Assembly: GCA_945897785.1 (NCBI GenBank)
Contig: CAMDGD010000005.1
Span: 1 to 64,000, forward strand
Origin: Paludibacter jiangxiensis
Lineage (GTDB): Bacteria; Bacteroidota; Bacteroidia; Bacteroidales; Paludibacteraceae
Reading direction: 5' to 3'
DNA: 64,000 bases
Part shown: positions 9,421-19,845 of the stretch, piece by piece
How positions within the stretch are numbered: position 1 is the stretch's first letter
Layout of the letters: each line of letters begins with the position of its first letter
Notes under the pieces: model-generated
Database searches by the model: none
The model's input: only the letters and a program-made list of their open reading frames with translations
What the model was told of the DNA's origin: nothing
Translations under genes and position numbers: made by a program

Positions 9421-9428
9421 TACCTTTG
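9421..9428 (+). promoter_or_regulatory. Possible Bacteroidota -7 element upstream of purH
   Basis: TACCTTTG matches TAnnTTTG; upstream TTG is present but spacing is longer than the consensus 19. Confidence 0.45.
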
Positions 9429-9453
9429 CCAAACACAAATTACATTTATATAA

Positions 9454-10977
9454 ATGATTGATAATAAGAAGATTAAGTCGGCTTTAGTTTCGGTTTATCA
9501 CAAAGATAAGCTGGATTTGATTATTCAAAAGTTACATCAAGAGGGTGTAAAACTTATTTCTACCGGAGGTACTCAAACCTTTATTGAATCGTTGGGAATC
9601 CCTTGTCAAGCGGTGGAAGAATTAACTGGTTATCCTTCTATTCTTGGAGGAAGAGTAAAAACACTGCATCCAAAAGTGTTTGGAGGAATTCTTTGCCGTA
9701 GAGATAATCAGAGCGATTTACAGCAGATAGAAGCATACGAGATACCTGAAGTTGACTTGGTTATTGTTGATTTATATCCTTTCGAAGAAACAGCCCGCTC
9801 CGGTGCTGAAGAACAAACTATTATTGAAAAAATTGATATTGGAGGCATTTCGTTAATTCGTGCTGCTGCCAAAAATTATAAGGATGTTGTTATTGTTGCC
9901 TCGCAAACACAGTATGAACCTTTGTTAGAAATTCTAGAAAATGATGGAGCAAATACTAGTTTAGAAGATAGACGATGGTTTGCAAAAGAGGCTTTTGCTG
10001 TTTCATCACATTACGACTCGGCTATTTTTAATTGGTTTGATGGTGATTCCGGTAGCGCATTTCGATTTAGCGAAAACAATGCAAAGGTGCTTCGTTATGG
10101 AGAAAATCCGCATCAAAAAGGGTTTTTCTACGGCAAGTTTGAGGATATGTTTGAACAGTTGCAGGGAAAGGAAATTTCATACAATAACTTATTAGATATT
10201 GATGCAGCGGTTTCATTGATTAGTGAATTTAATGAAGTAACTTTTGCCATCCTTAAACATAATAATGCCTGTGGATTGGCCTCCAGGCCGGTATTGCTAG
10301 ATGCGTGGAATGCCGCATTAGCAGGAGATCCGGTTTCAGCTTTTGGAGGTGTGTTAATTACTAATGCCGTTGTTGATAAAGCTACTGCTACCGAGATTAA
10401 TAACTTGTTTTTCGAAGTAATTATTGCTCCGGATTACGATATTGATGCCTTGGAGATTTTAACGCAAAAGAAAAATAGAATTATTCTAATTCAAAAAGAA
10501 GCTGAAATGACCAACAAGCAATGCCGATCGTTATTGAATGGGGTATTGGTGCAAGATAAAGATAACAGTATTCAAGGGCCGGAAGATTTAAAAACAGCTA
10601 CGGTTAAGGCTCCGGAAACTAGCCAAATTGACGATTTGCTTTTTGCCAATAAATTGGTGAAAAACACCAAATCGAATGCCATTATTTTGGCTAAAAATAA
10701 ACAGCTTTTGGCTAGTGGTGTGGGGCAAACATCGCGTGTTGATGCTCTTAAGCAAGCTATAGAAAAAGCACATACCTTCGGTTTCGACCTAAAAGGAGCC
10801 GTAATGGCTTCTGATGCTTTTTTCCCTTTTCCTGATTGTGTAGAAATTGCAGGAAACGAAGGTGTTAATGCCGTTATTCAACCTGGAGGTTCTATGCGCG
10901 ATGATTTAACTATCGACTATTGCAACGAACACAATATTGCCATGGTGCTAACGGGCGTTAGGCATTTTAAACATTAA
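9454..10977 (+). CDS. purH: Bifunctional AICAR formyltransferase / IMP cyclohydrolase
   Basis: ALVSVYHKDKLD...LISTGGTQTFIESLGI; GGRVKTLHPKVFGGIL; LRYGENPHQKG; FPFPDCVEIAGNEGVNAVIQPGGSMRDD. Confidence 0.97.
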   Translation: MIDNKKIKSALVSVYHKDKLDLIIQKLHQEGVKLISTGGTQTFIESLGIPCQAVEELTGYPSILGGRVKTLHPKVFGGILCRRDNQSDLQQIEAYEIPEVDLVIVDLYPFEETARSGAEEQTIIEKIDIGGISLIRAAAKNYKDVVIVASQTQYEPLLEILENDGANTSLEDRRWFAKEAFAVSSHYDSAIFNWFDGDSGSAFRFSENNAKVLRYGENPHQKGFFYGKFEDMFEQLQGKEISYNNLLDIDAAVSLISEFNEVTFAILKHNNACGLASRPVLLDAWNAALAGDPVSAFGGVLITNAVVDKATATEINNLFFEVIIAPDYDIDALEILTQKKNRIILIQKEAEMTNKQCRSLLNGVLVQDKDNSIQGPEDLKTATVKAPETSQIDDLLFANKLVKNTKSNAIILAKNKQLLASGVGQTSRVDALKQAIEKAHTFGFDLKGAVMASDAFFPFPDCVEIAGNEGVNAVIQPGGSMRDDLTIDYCNEHNIAMVLTGVRHFKH

Positions 10978-11024
10978 ATTGATATCATTCGAAATTTATT
11001 AGGACTTTTAAGAACACATATATT

Positions 11025-12044
11025 ATGGGACTTTTTTCATTTACACAAGAAATTGCAATCGACCTTGGTACGGCAAATACTATTATTATTTGCAACGACA
11101 AAATAGTAGTAGACGAGCCTTCAGTGGTTGCGTTAGATCGTAGAACAGATAAGCTGATTGCTATCGGAGAAAAAGCCCGTCAGATGCATGGGAAAACACA
11201 CGAAAATATTCGTACAGTGCGCCCTTTGCGCGATGGTGTTATTGCCGATTTTTATGCCGCTGAGCAAATGATTCGTGGAATGATTGCTATGATAAATGAT
11301 AAACCTAGGTTATTTGCCCCATCGTTAAAAATGGTGGTGTGTATTCCTTCCGGATCAACCGAGGTCGAGTTAAGAGCAGTGCGTGATTCTGCCGAACATG
11401 CAGGAGGTAGAGATGTGTATATGATATACGAACCAATGGCTGCAGCTATCGGTATTGGTATCGATGTGGAAGCTCCCGAGGGTAATATGATTGTTGATAT
11501 AGGTGGTGGAACTACAGAAATTGCCGTTATTTCATTAGGGGGTATTGTTTCCAATAAATCTATTCGTATTGCGGGTGATGATTTGACCGCCGATATTATG
11601 GATTATATGGGTCGACAACATAATATCCGCGTAGGAGAAAGAACAGCAGAATTGATAAAAATAAATGTGGGTGCAGCTTTAACTGATTTGGATGATGCTC
11701 CGGAAGATTATATAGTACATGGCCCAAACCGAATGACAGCACTTCCTTTAGAAGTACCCGTTTCTTATCAGGAGATAGCTCATTGCTTGGAGAAATCAAT
11801 CTCGAAAATTGAGGCTGCAATACTTAGTGCGCTAGAACAAACGCCACCAGAATTGTATGCAGATGTTGTTCGAAAAGGTATTTATTTGGCGGGAGGTGGA
11901 GCCTTGTTGCGTGGCTTAGATAAAAGACTAACCGAAAAAATTAATATACCGTTTCATATTGCCGAAGATCCTTTACGTGCCGTTGTTAGAGGAACAGGAG
12001 TGGCGTTGAAAAATGCTGATAAATTCTCGTTCTTGATGCGATAA
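11025..12044 (+). CDS. mreB: Rod shape-determining protein MreB
   Basis: IAIDLGTANTIIICNDKIVVDEPSVVA; VCIPSGSTEVELRAVRDSAEHAGGRDVYMIYEPMAAAIGIG; IVDIGGGTTEIAVISLGGIV. Confidence 0.97.
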   Translation: MGLFSFTQEIAIDLGTANTIIICNDKIVVDEPSVVALDRRTDKLIAIGEKARQMHGKTHENIRTVRPLRDGVIADFYAAEQMIRGMIAMINDKPRLFAPSLKMVVCIPSGSTEVELRAVRDSAEHAGGRDVYMIYEPMAAAIGIGIDVEAPEGNMIVDIGGGTTEIAVISLGGIVSNKSIRIAGDDLTADIMDYMGRQHNIRVGERTAELIKINVGAALTDLDDAPEDYIVHGPNRMTALPLEVPVSYQEIAHCLEKSISKIEAAILSALEQTPPELYADVVRKGIYLAGGGALLRGLDKRLTEKINIPFHIAEDPLRAVVRGTGVALKNADKFSFLMR

Positions 12045-12080
12045 TACAAATCCTGATTTTCTCTCATTATAAGGGAGCTT

Positions 12081-12956
12081 ATGAAAACATTACTCAAGTT
12101 TTTTATTACCTATGGTATATATTTTATATTTGTACTATTAGAAATAGGTTCTCTTATTTTGGTTGTAAATAACAACCATTTTCAACGTAGTGTTTTTTTA
12201 ACTTCTTGTAATTCCTTTTCGGCAACGCTTTATAAATACAATCATCGCGTTATCGATTTTTTTAGTCTTATTCAAGTTAATAAAGAACTTGCTGCTGAGA
12301 ATGTTGATCTCAGAATTGAGCTTGTTAAAGCACAAAATACCCTCGTATCTTTGGCTCAAGATTCTTTGAGTTTCAATTCTTTCCCTTCAAATCCGGAAAT
12401 GAATTATTCTTTTTATTCTGCCCGAGTAATAAATAATAGTACCAATAAGTTACTTAACTACATCACCTTAAATAGAGGGAAGAAAGATGGTATTGAACGC
12501 GAAATGAGTGTGGTAAATCCGCAAGGAGTAGTTGGTATTGTTAAGGCAGTGTCTAATCATTTTTCTGTTGTGATGCCTCTGCTAAACAGTCAGGCTCAAA
12601 TGAGTTGTAAAATTAAAGAAAAGCATAATTCGTCTGATATAATAGTAGGGGCTGTAAAAGATATTGGTTCTTTAAAGTGGGATGGACTGGATTATCGTTA
12701 TGCAAGTTTAATGCAAGTGCCTCGTCATGTAGAAATTAGCAAAGGTGATACGATTGTAACTAGCGGTTATTCTGATTTCTTTCCCGAAGGAATATTGGTA
12801 GGTACTATTGCTGATTTCGAAAAGTCAAGTGATGATAATTATTACAAGATAAAAGTGCGATTATCTGTTAATTTTAAGACCGTTTCTTATGTACAGGTAA
12901 TTGATTACAAACATAGAAAAGAACAAAACGAGTTGGAATTACACGCTGAAAAATGA
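12081..12956 (+). CDS. mreC: Rod shape-determining protein MreC
   Basis: N-terminal TM plus coiled coil, LNYITLNRGKKDGIEREMSVVNPQGVVGIV; follows mreB. Confidence 0.93.
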   Translation: MKTLLKFFITYGIYFIFVLLEIGSLILVVNNNHFQRSVFLTSCNSFSATLYKYNHRVIDFFSLIQVNKELAAENVDLRIELVKAQNTLVSLAQDSLSFNSFPSNPEMNYSFYSARVINNSTNKLLNYITLNRGKKDGIEREMSVVNPQGVVGIVKAVSNHFSVVMPLLNSQAQMSCKIKEKHNSSDIIVGAVKDIGSLKWDGLDYRYASLMQVPRHVEISKGDTIVTSGYSDFFPEGILVGTIADFEKSSDDNYYKIKVRLSVNFKTVSYVQVIDYKHRKEQNELELHAEK

Positions 12957-13453
12957 GATTAATATTATCCTATACTATCCGCTTTTTATTATATGTTTTG
13001 ATACAAGTGCTTGTATTAAATAATATTAAGTTTTTAGGTTTTATAAATCCGTATGTGTATGTGGTTTTTATTCTCACTTTGCCCATGCAAACGCCTCGTA
13101 TTCTTTTGTTGTTTATTGCTTTTTTATTGGGATTGAGTATAGATATCTTTTCGAATACCTTAGGCGTACATGCTTTTGCCACCGTTTTTCTAGCTTTTAT
13201 AAAACAGCCTTTAAGTAATTTATTTGCTCCCCGTGATAATTATGAATCGGTGGTTCCTTCTATGAAAGCTTTCGGTGCAAACTCTTTTGTAAAATATGCT
13301 GTTCTGATGGTACTTATTCATCATTTCGTTCTATTTAGCATCGAAGCATTTTCTTTTCAACATGTTGGATTACTGCTTTTTAAAATATTGCTTAATACTT
13401 TAGCAACGCTTGTCATTATTTTAAGTATGGAACGGTTCAAATCAAAAAAATGA
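12953..13453 (+). CDS. mreD: Rod shape-determining protein MreD
   Basis: Small polytopic protein between mreC and PBP2; overlaps mreC stop by 4 nt. Confidence 0.85.
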   Translation: MRLILSYTIRFLLYVLIQVLVLNNIKFLGFINPYVYVVFILTLPMQTPRILLLFIAFLLGLSIDIFSNTLGVHAFATVFLAFIKQPLSNLFAPRDNYESVVPSMKAFGANSFVKYAVLMVLIHHFVLFSIEAFSFQHVGLLLFKILLNTLATLVIILSMERFKSKK

Positions 13454-15288
13454 TAGATAAGCATCTTCAAAACAGAAAATCAGTTCTTGCCGGAATCATG
13501 ATGATTATTGTGGTTATCTATGTACTTCAGTTAATCAATCTGCAAATTTTCAATCCTACTTACAAAGAGCATGCAGACAGTAATGCTTTTCTAAACAAAA
13601 CACAATATCCTGCCCGTGGATTGATGTACGATCGAAACGAAAAGCTACTGGTGTATAATAAACCGGCTTACGATATTATGGTGGTTTTAAACGAGGTTGA
13701 GCCTTTTGATACGGTGGATTTTTGCAAGGCAGTTAATCTTAGTGTGCCTTTTTTTAAGAGTTTGATTAATAAACTCCCTAAAGATAAAGGGTATAGTTAT
13801 ATACCTCAATTATTATTGTCGCAGTTGTCGGTTGAGGAATATGCTGTGTTGCAAGAAAAATTATTCAAATTTCCGGGGTTTTATATTCAAAATAGAACAC
13901 TACGAGAATATACTTATCCTTGTGCAGCTCATGCTCTAGGTTCCGTGGGCGAAGTGTCTAAAACAAATATTGAAGCGGATGACTATTACCGAAGTGGAGA
14001 TTATGCAGGTATGAACGGGGTAGAAAAGCATTACGAAAAAGAGTTACGGGGCAAAAAAGGGGTGGAAATTTTATTGCGGGATTATAGGGGGAGAATTAAA
14101 GGAAAATATGAAGAAGGCGAGATGGATATTGATCCAATTTCCGGCAAAAATCTAACGCTTTCTTTGGATATTGATTTGCAAATGTATGGGGAACAATTAA
14201 TGCAAGGGAAGGTAGGTAGTGTTGTAGCTATAGAACCAGCTACGGGAGAAATATTAGCTATGGTATCGAGTCCCTCGTTTAATCCTTCCGATTTGGTTGG
14301 GCGGCAACGAACAAAAAATTTCCGAGCATTGAATAATGATCCTATTAAGCCTTTGCTCGACCGGCCTTTGATGGCTCGTTACCCTCCCGGTTCTACTTTT
14401 AAAGTAGTAAATTCGTTGATTTTTAAAGAAGAAGAAATTATTACACCAGCAACACGTTTTTCTTGTAATAATGGGTTTGTTGCAGGTAGATTACGGGTTG
14501 GATGCCATCATCATCCTAATAACTTAGATTTAGTTGGTTCTATACAGCATTCGTGCAATGCATATTATTGTCATGGTTTGCGTGCCATGTTAGACAATAA
14601 AAAGTATGGTTCAACCGAAAACGCATTTACTGTTTGGAAAGATGCTGTAGTTTCTTTTGGTTTTGGCTATAAATTAGGGGTAGATTTTCCTAATGAAAAT
14701 AGAGGCTATATACCTAATGCGGAGGTGTATAACAAAATTTATGGAAAGGGTAGTTGGCGGGCATTAACTGTAATTTCAATTGCAATCGGACAAGGTGAGG
14801 TTATTTCTACGCCTATACAAACAGCGAACTTAGCGGCTGCAATTGCTAACAGAGGGTATTGGTATCCTCCTCATATTGTGAAACATATTGAAGGAGGAAA
14901 AATAGATTCAATGTATTATAAAAAAAGGCATACCGTGGTTGACCCTAAACATTTTGATTCGACAATAGAAGGTATGCGTATGGCTGTTGTTGCCGGAACA
15001 GCCCGAGTTGCTGCTATTGATAGCGTGGAGGTATGCGGAAAAACCGGAACAGCCCAAAACCCACACGGTAAAGATCATTCCATTTTTATGGCTTTTGCTC
15101 CCAAAGATAATCCGAAAATTGCTATCGCTGTTTTTGTTGAGAATGCCGGTTTTGGGGCTACTTGGGCTGGACCTATTGCGAGTTTGATGATGGAAAAGTA
15201 CTTGAAAGGATCTATCAATCCAAAGCGAAAATATTTAGAAGATAGAATGTTAAATACAAACCTAATGCCTAGTGCTAAGAAACATTAA
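13450..15288 (+). CDS. mrdA: Penicillin-binding protein 2 (elongasome transpeptidase)
   Basis: ARGLMYDRNEKLLVYNKPAYDI; RYPPGSTFKVVNS (SxxK); SCN-type motif HSCNAYYC; CGKTGTAQNP (KTG). Confidence 0.95.
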   Translation: MIDKHLQNRKSVLAGIMMIIVVIYVLQLINLQIFNPTYKEHADSNAFLNKTQYPARGLMYDRNEKLLVYNKPAYDIMVVLNEVEPFDTVDFCKAVNLSVPFFKSLINKLPKDKGYSYIPQLLLSQLSVEEYAVLQEKLFKFPGFYIQNRTLREYTYPCAAHALGSVGEVSKTNIEADDYYRSGDYAGMNGVEKHYEKELRGKKGVEILLRDYRGRIKGKYEEGEMDIDPISGKNLTLSLDIDLQMYGEQLMQGKVGSVVAIEPATGEILAMVSSPSFNPSDLVGRQRTKNFRALNNDPIKPLLDRPLMARYPPGSTFKVVNSLIFKEEEIITPATRFSCNNGFVAGRLRVGCHHHPNNLDLVGSIQHSCNAYYCHGLRAMLDNKKYGSTENAFTVWKDAVVSFGFGYKLGVDFPNENRGYIPNAEVYNKIYGKGSWRALTVISIAIGQGEVISTPIQTANLAAAIANRGYWYPPHIVKHIEGGKIDSMYYKKRHTVVDPKHFDSTIEGMRMAVVAGTARVAAIDSVEVCGKTGTAQNPHGKDHSIFMAFAPKDNPKIAIAVFVENAGFGATWAGPIASLMMEKYLKGSINPKRKYLEDRMLNTNLMPSAKKH

Positions 15289-16726
15289 GATATCGCAAGC
15301 AGTTGATTGGCCAACGATATTAATGTATATTGTTTTGGTCATTATGGGCTGGATAAGTATATACGGTGCTAGTTACGATTTTGAGCATCCTTCTGTATTT
15401 GATTTTGACCAAAATGCAGGTAAACAATTGCTTTGGATTGGCTCTTGCGTTTTTATTTGCATTTCATTATTGATGATTGATAGTCGTATTTACGATGTTT
15501 TTGCCTATTTTATATATGCTGCTGCCTTGGTATTGCTTATTTTAACGGTGCTTTTTGCTCCCGAAATAAAGGGTTCTAAATCGTGGTTGGTATTAGGTCC
15601 TGTGCGTATTCAAACGGTCGAAATTGCTAAGTTTGCAACAGGCCTGGCCTTGGCTAAGTTTATGAGTAGGTATAATTTTAGGCTGAAAGGTTTTAAGAAC
15701 TATCTTCCGGTTTTATTGCTGATTATTACTCCGATGGCATTAGTGCTATTCCAAAAAGAGGCCGGTTCCGCTTTGGTATTTTTGGCTTTTTTCTTAATGC
15801 TTTATAGAGAAGGAATGCCCGGAGTTTTATTGTATTTAGCCGGATGTTGTGTTATTTTGTTTATTATTGTAATAAAGTTTGGTAGCGATTTGCTCCAGCC
15901 TACGGCCGATTCTATTGGGGCAATTTTAGCCGTATTTTTCATTATTATTACACAGCTAGGTTTTTTGTTTGTTTTTACAAAAAACCTAAAACAAATAAAG
16001 TATATTGGATTGGGCTATGTATTTGTTATTGTTATTGCGCTTGTTGTTAATTTAATTATACCAGTTTCATACCTGTATTTTTTGGCTGTGGCAATGTTTC
16101 TTTCAGTGTTGTATCTTAGCTGGTTGTCTATCCAGTTGCGTGCAAAACCGTATGTGTTAATTGCTCTTTTTACTATTGGTGCTGTTGCTTATGCCTATTC
16201 TTCGGATTACTTGTTTACCAGTGTACTACAGCCTCACCAACAAATGCGTATTGAGGTATTATTGGGTATGCAGAATGACCCTACCGGTGCCGGATATAAT
16301 GTAAATCAGTCTAAAATTGCCATTGGTTCTGGTCAATTTCTTGGCAAAGGGTTTTTAAATGGCACGCAAACAAAACTCAAGTATGTGCCAGAGCAAGACA
16401 CCGATTTTATTTTTTGCACTGTAGGAGAGGAGTATGGCTTTTGGGGGTCGGTTTTGGTGCTGGGGCTTTATCTTGCTTTTTTATTACGCTTATTGCATAT
16501 GGCCGAACGGCAACGAGAAACTTTTAGTAGGGTTTATGGCTATGGTGTGGTAAGTATTTTCTTTTTTCATTTTGCCATTAATATTGGTATGGTGTTGGGC
16601 TTGGCTCCGGTTATTGGTATTCCTTTGCCATTTTTTAGTTATGGAGGGTCCTCTTTGTGGGGGTTTACTATTTTGTTGTTTATCTTTTTGCGTTTGGATG
16701 CTTCTCGTTTAGAAAAGATGCGTTGA
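15272..16726 (+). CDS. rodA: RodA (SEDS-family peptidoglycan glycosyltransferase)
   Basis: VEIAKFATGLALAKFMSRY; GAGYNVNQSKIAIGSGQFLGKGFLNGTQTKLKYVPEQDTDFIFCTVGEEYGFWGS; FFSYGGSSLW. Confidence 0.95.
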   Translation: MLRNIKISQAVDWPTILMYIVLVIMGWISIYGASYDFEHPSVFDFDQNAGKQLLWIGSCVFICISLLMIDSRIYDVFAYFIYAAALVLLILTVLFAPEIKGSKSWLVLGPVRIQTVEIAKFATGLALAKFMSRYNFRLKGFKNYLPVLLLIITPMALVLFQKEAGSALVFLAFFLMLYREGMPGVLLYLAGCCVILFIIVIKFGSDLLQPTADSIGAILAVFFIIITQLGFLFVFTKNLKQIKYIGLGYVFVIVIALVVNLIIPVSYLYFLAVAMFLSVLYLSWLSIQLRAKPYVLIALFTIGAVAYAYSSDYLFTSVLQPHQQMRIEVLLGMQNDPTGAGYNVNQSKIAIGSGQFLGKGFLNGTQTKLKYVPEQDTDFIFCTVGEEYGFWGSVLVLGLYLAFLLRLLHMAERQRETFSRVYGYGVVSIFFFHFAINIGMVLGLAPVIGIPLPFFSYGGSSLWGFTILLFIFLRLDASRLEKMR

Positions 16727-17263
16727 TACTTTGGAGCTAATAACTTTATCAACAGCGATATCGAATGGTTCGAAAGGGATATAATCTTGAAGTTGAAAAT
16801 TAAAACATAGTCCGATAGTGTAGCCCGAAAAATCTTGCAAAAAATGGTCGTAAAATCCCTTTCCTCTCCCCAGCCGATGTCCTTTTTGGTCAAATGCTCG
16901 TCCGGGAATAACAGCTAAATCAATTTTATTTTCAAATTTATGTGTGTTGGGTTGTAGAATGTTATAGGGCCCATCAACCATTTTTTTTAAGCCTTCAAAA
17001 ACATGGGCTTCAAATTTGTTTGTACCAATTACCGGAAGTAAAATTGTTTTTGAATGGTGCCATTTTTCAATAAAATGATGCGTGTTTATCTCGTCGGGTA
17101 ATGACCAGTACATAAGTACGGTCTCTGCTTCAATAAAATGGGTGTCCTGTTCCAGATTTTGCAAGGCTTTTTCTGTGCCCCGTTTTAATTCGTCTTCGGT
17201 ATAAATACCAATTCTTCGCGTAATTTCTTTTCGCAAGGCTTTTTTTTCTTCAGATAAGCTCAT
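16709..17263 (-). CDS. 5-formyltetrahydrofolate cyclo-ligase
   Basis: KKALRKEITRRI; MYWSLPDEINTHHFI; DLAVIPGRAFDQKGHRLGRGKGFYDHFL. Confidence 0.93.
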   Translation of the reverse strand: MSLSEEKKALRKEITRRIGIYTEDELKRGTEKALQNLEQDTHFIEAETVLMYWSLPDEINTHHFIEKWHHSKTILLPVIGTNKFEAHVFEGLKKMVDGPYNILQPNTHKFENKIDLAVIPGRAFDQKGHRLGRGKGFYDHFLQDFSGYTIGLCFNFQLQDYIPFEPFDIAVDKVISSKVSTHLF

Positions 17264-17264
17264 T

Positions 17265-19739
17265 TTATGTGCTACTTAAGGTGTCGGTTAAATAATCCAT
17301 ATGCTTAAGTGCAAATCGCAATTCAGTGTAATTAAACTGCTCGCCTAAAACTTCGCGGGCTGTTTTAACGCTCTTGCTTTCTGCAGTTTCAAAGTAAGCA
17401 CAAATTTTTGAAAGTATGTCATCTGTAAGAAATAAACTTATGTCTACTTCGCCTGTGCCAATGAAATGAGCTAAGTGGGTTTCAATAGTGCTTATTGCAA
17501 GCATCCTTTCTTGCGCAATCTCATGAATTTTTTTTCCTGATTTGAATAAGTCTAAGGTTACCTTCTTGCTATCAATTTTAGTGTTAGGTTTTAAACTGGT
17601 TGTTTCATCTTCTTTTTGTAGTGGTATTTCGTTTTTTTTGATACCTTTTTCTAGACAATATTCGTTAATTAACTCCAATATCTCGCTCCCAAACTGACTC
17701 ACCTTTTTGGTTCCCATGCCGTTAATTTCTTTTAAGGCCTTACTGTTGGTTGGAAGATAATATACCAATTCGAACAATACTTTTTGCGAAAAGATATGGT
17801 ATGCAGGCAGTCCGAGTTCATCTGCATGTGCATTACGCCATGCACGCAATATGTTGTATAGTTGAGGATGCGGAATCTCTGCCGATTGAATTTCTTTGTT
17901 TTTGCGGGGCTTGCTTGTTTTTTCTTTTTCTAATACAGCATTTGCTCGTGCCGTTAAATAGGCCTTTACCATAAATCCTGTTTTACAACTGTTCATGCAA
18001 GCTATTTTTATGCTTGTTTCGGTTTCAACTTTTTGCACAGTTTCTTGTATCTGTTTGCGCACTGCTTTATTGTCAATATCAAGATCGGCTTTTGATAAGC
18101 TTTCTATAATATTGATTTGTAGTTTTTGTGAAAAATAGTCGGCTGCTTTTTTTACCCTTTCTTGTAGCGTTTGGTTATTTTCTAAATCTGTTTCTAGTAC
18201 ACTTAATTCTTTAATTTGTGTTTGAAATTTTAAGGAGATGCTAAATGATTCACGCTGAAAAGTTTCCTGCAACTTGGTAAAATAGTTTATGCTGTGTTCG
18301 GGTAGGGTAGCTTTGTTTTCTTCGGCAACGGTTGTGAGTGTTTGTAATAAATACCGTATCCGATGCAACTGAAATAAATCGCATAAAAGGTCTAACTGAT
18401 ACGCTTGTTTGCAGCTTGTTAGTGAGTGGTTGTCCGGTTGTTTTTCTTCTATTTGTTGCGTAAACCCGTTAATGGTTGTGTCATTAATAATGCTTCTTGA
18501 CGAAATTTTTGTTTTTAACACTATGCCTTCCAGTGTTTTACATCTGCTTAAAGCAACATATACTTGTCCGTGTGCAAAGGATGCCTCTGCATCAATAATG
18601 GCTCGCTCAAAGGTTAAACCCTGACTTTTATGTATCGTAATTGCCCAAGCAAGTTTGAGCGGGTATTGTACAAATTTGCCTTCAATTCTTTCGCTAATTT
18701 CATTGGTTGTGGTGTCTAGTGTGTATTTTATGTTTTCCCATTGTAACGGAATAACTGCAATTTCAGCGCTTTCGCCCGGACAATGCACAAATACCTTATC
18801 GTTTTCTATACGGGTAATTTTGCCTATTTTCCCGTTATAAAATTGCTTGTCTTCCGATAAATCGTTTTTCACGAACATCACTTGTGCTGCTTCTTTCAAA
18901 GTTAGTTCGAAATCTGTAGGATACGCATATTCCGGAAAAGAGCCTTCTATAGAAGCCTTAAAACCAATAGCTTTACCCTTAAGCTCTTGCAGTTTAGACT
19001 CATTGATTTTCTGCGCTTGGATGTTATGAGTACAAAGGGTGATGTAGCCTTCCTCTGTACTTGGGTTAAAGCTTGGGTTGTGCCTTTTGTTAAGTGTTTC
19101 TAAAGTATCTTGGTCGAGGCGGTTTTCTCGTACTTTATTTAGTAGGGAAATAAAAGCATGGTCTTGTTGCCTAAAAACATGCGTTAGTTCAATGCTTACA
19201 AAGGTAGTTTGACGCAAGGCTTTGCTGCTGAAAAAATACATGGTGTCGTAGTGCATCTGCAATAAACTCCATTCATTGTCTTTTACTACCGGAGATAATT
19301 GCTGTAAATCGCCAATCATCAATACTTGAACTCCCCCAAATGGCTTGTTTTTGTTTCGGAATTTCCTCAATACTCCATCAATGGCATCTAATAAATCAGC
19401 CCGAACCATACTTATTTCGTCAATAACAAGTAAGTCTAAACTCCGTATTATATTGATTTTTTCGCGATTAAACTTTTTAGCTTCTGCAAGGTTGTTTTGT
19501 GAAGGAAGCTGAGGTCCAAACGAGATTTGAAAAAAGGAATGTATGGTAACACCGCCTGCGTTAATTGCTGCTACACCTGTTGGTGCAACTATTACCATCC
19601 GCTTAGGTGATTTTTCTTTTAGTGTTTTTAAAAAAGTGGTTTTTCCGGTACCGGCCTTTCCTGTTAAAAAAATATGTTCTCCTGTATATTGAACAAAGTC
19701 GTATGCCAGTTGTAGTTGGTCGGTGATTTTAATACTCAT
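17265..19739 (-). CDS. Pif1/RecD-like superfamily 1 helicase with HRDC and C-terminal HTH-like domain
   Basis: Walker A TGKAGTGKTTFLKTL; VIDEISMVRADLLDAID; LQQLSPVV; LAWAITIHKSQGLTFE; HRDC-like PAYHIFSQKVLFELVYYLPTNSKALKEINGMGTKK. Start moved to M at 19739. Confidence 0.88.
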   Translation of the reverse strand: MSIKITDQLQLAYDFVQYTGEHIFLTGKAGTGKTTFLKTLKEKSPKRMVIVAPTGVAAINAGGVTIHSFFQISFGPQLPSQNNLAEAKKFNREKINIIRSLDLLVIDEISMVRADLLDAIDGVLRKFRNKNKPFGGVQVLMIGDLQQLSPVVKDNEWSLLQMHYDTMYFFSSKALRQTTFVSIELTHVFRQQDHAFISLLNKVRENRLDQDTLETLNKRHNPSFNPSTEEGYITLCTHNIQAQKINESKLQELKGKAIGFKASIEGSFPEYAYPTDFELTLKEAAQVMFVKNDLSEDKQFYNGKIGKITRIENDKVFVHCPGESAEIAVIPLQWENIKYTLDTTTNEISERIEGKFVQYPLKLAWAITIHKSQGLTFERAIIDAEASFAHGQVYVALSRCKTLEGIVLKTKISSRSIINDTTINGFTQQIEEKQPDNHSLTSCKQAYQLDLLCDLFQLHRIRYLLQTLTTVAEENKATLPEHSINYFTKLQETFQRESFSISLKFQTQIKELSVLETDLENNQTLQERVKKAADYFSQKLQINIIESLSKADLDIDNKAVRKQIQETVQKVETETSIKIACMNSCKTGFMVKAYLTARANAVLEKEKTSKPRKNKEIQSAEIPHPQLYNILRAWRNAHADELGLPAYHIFSQKVLFELVYYLPTNSKALKEINGMGTKKVSQFGSEILELINEYCLEKGIKKNEIPLQKEDETTSLKPNTKIDSKKVTLDLFKSGKKIHEIAQERMLAISTIETHLAHFIGTGEVDISLFLTDDILSKICAYFETAESKSVKTAREVLGEQFNYTELRFALKHMDYLTDTLSST

Positions 19740-19845
19740 TGTTTGTATGTTTTGCAAACAAAGATAATACAATAAAAATTAAACCCAATAGTATATTAAA
19801 AGAAATTTCACCTTTATTTATCTTGTTGTTTTGATATGGACAGTT

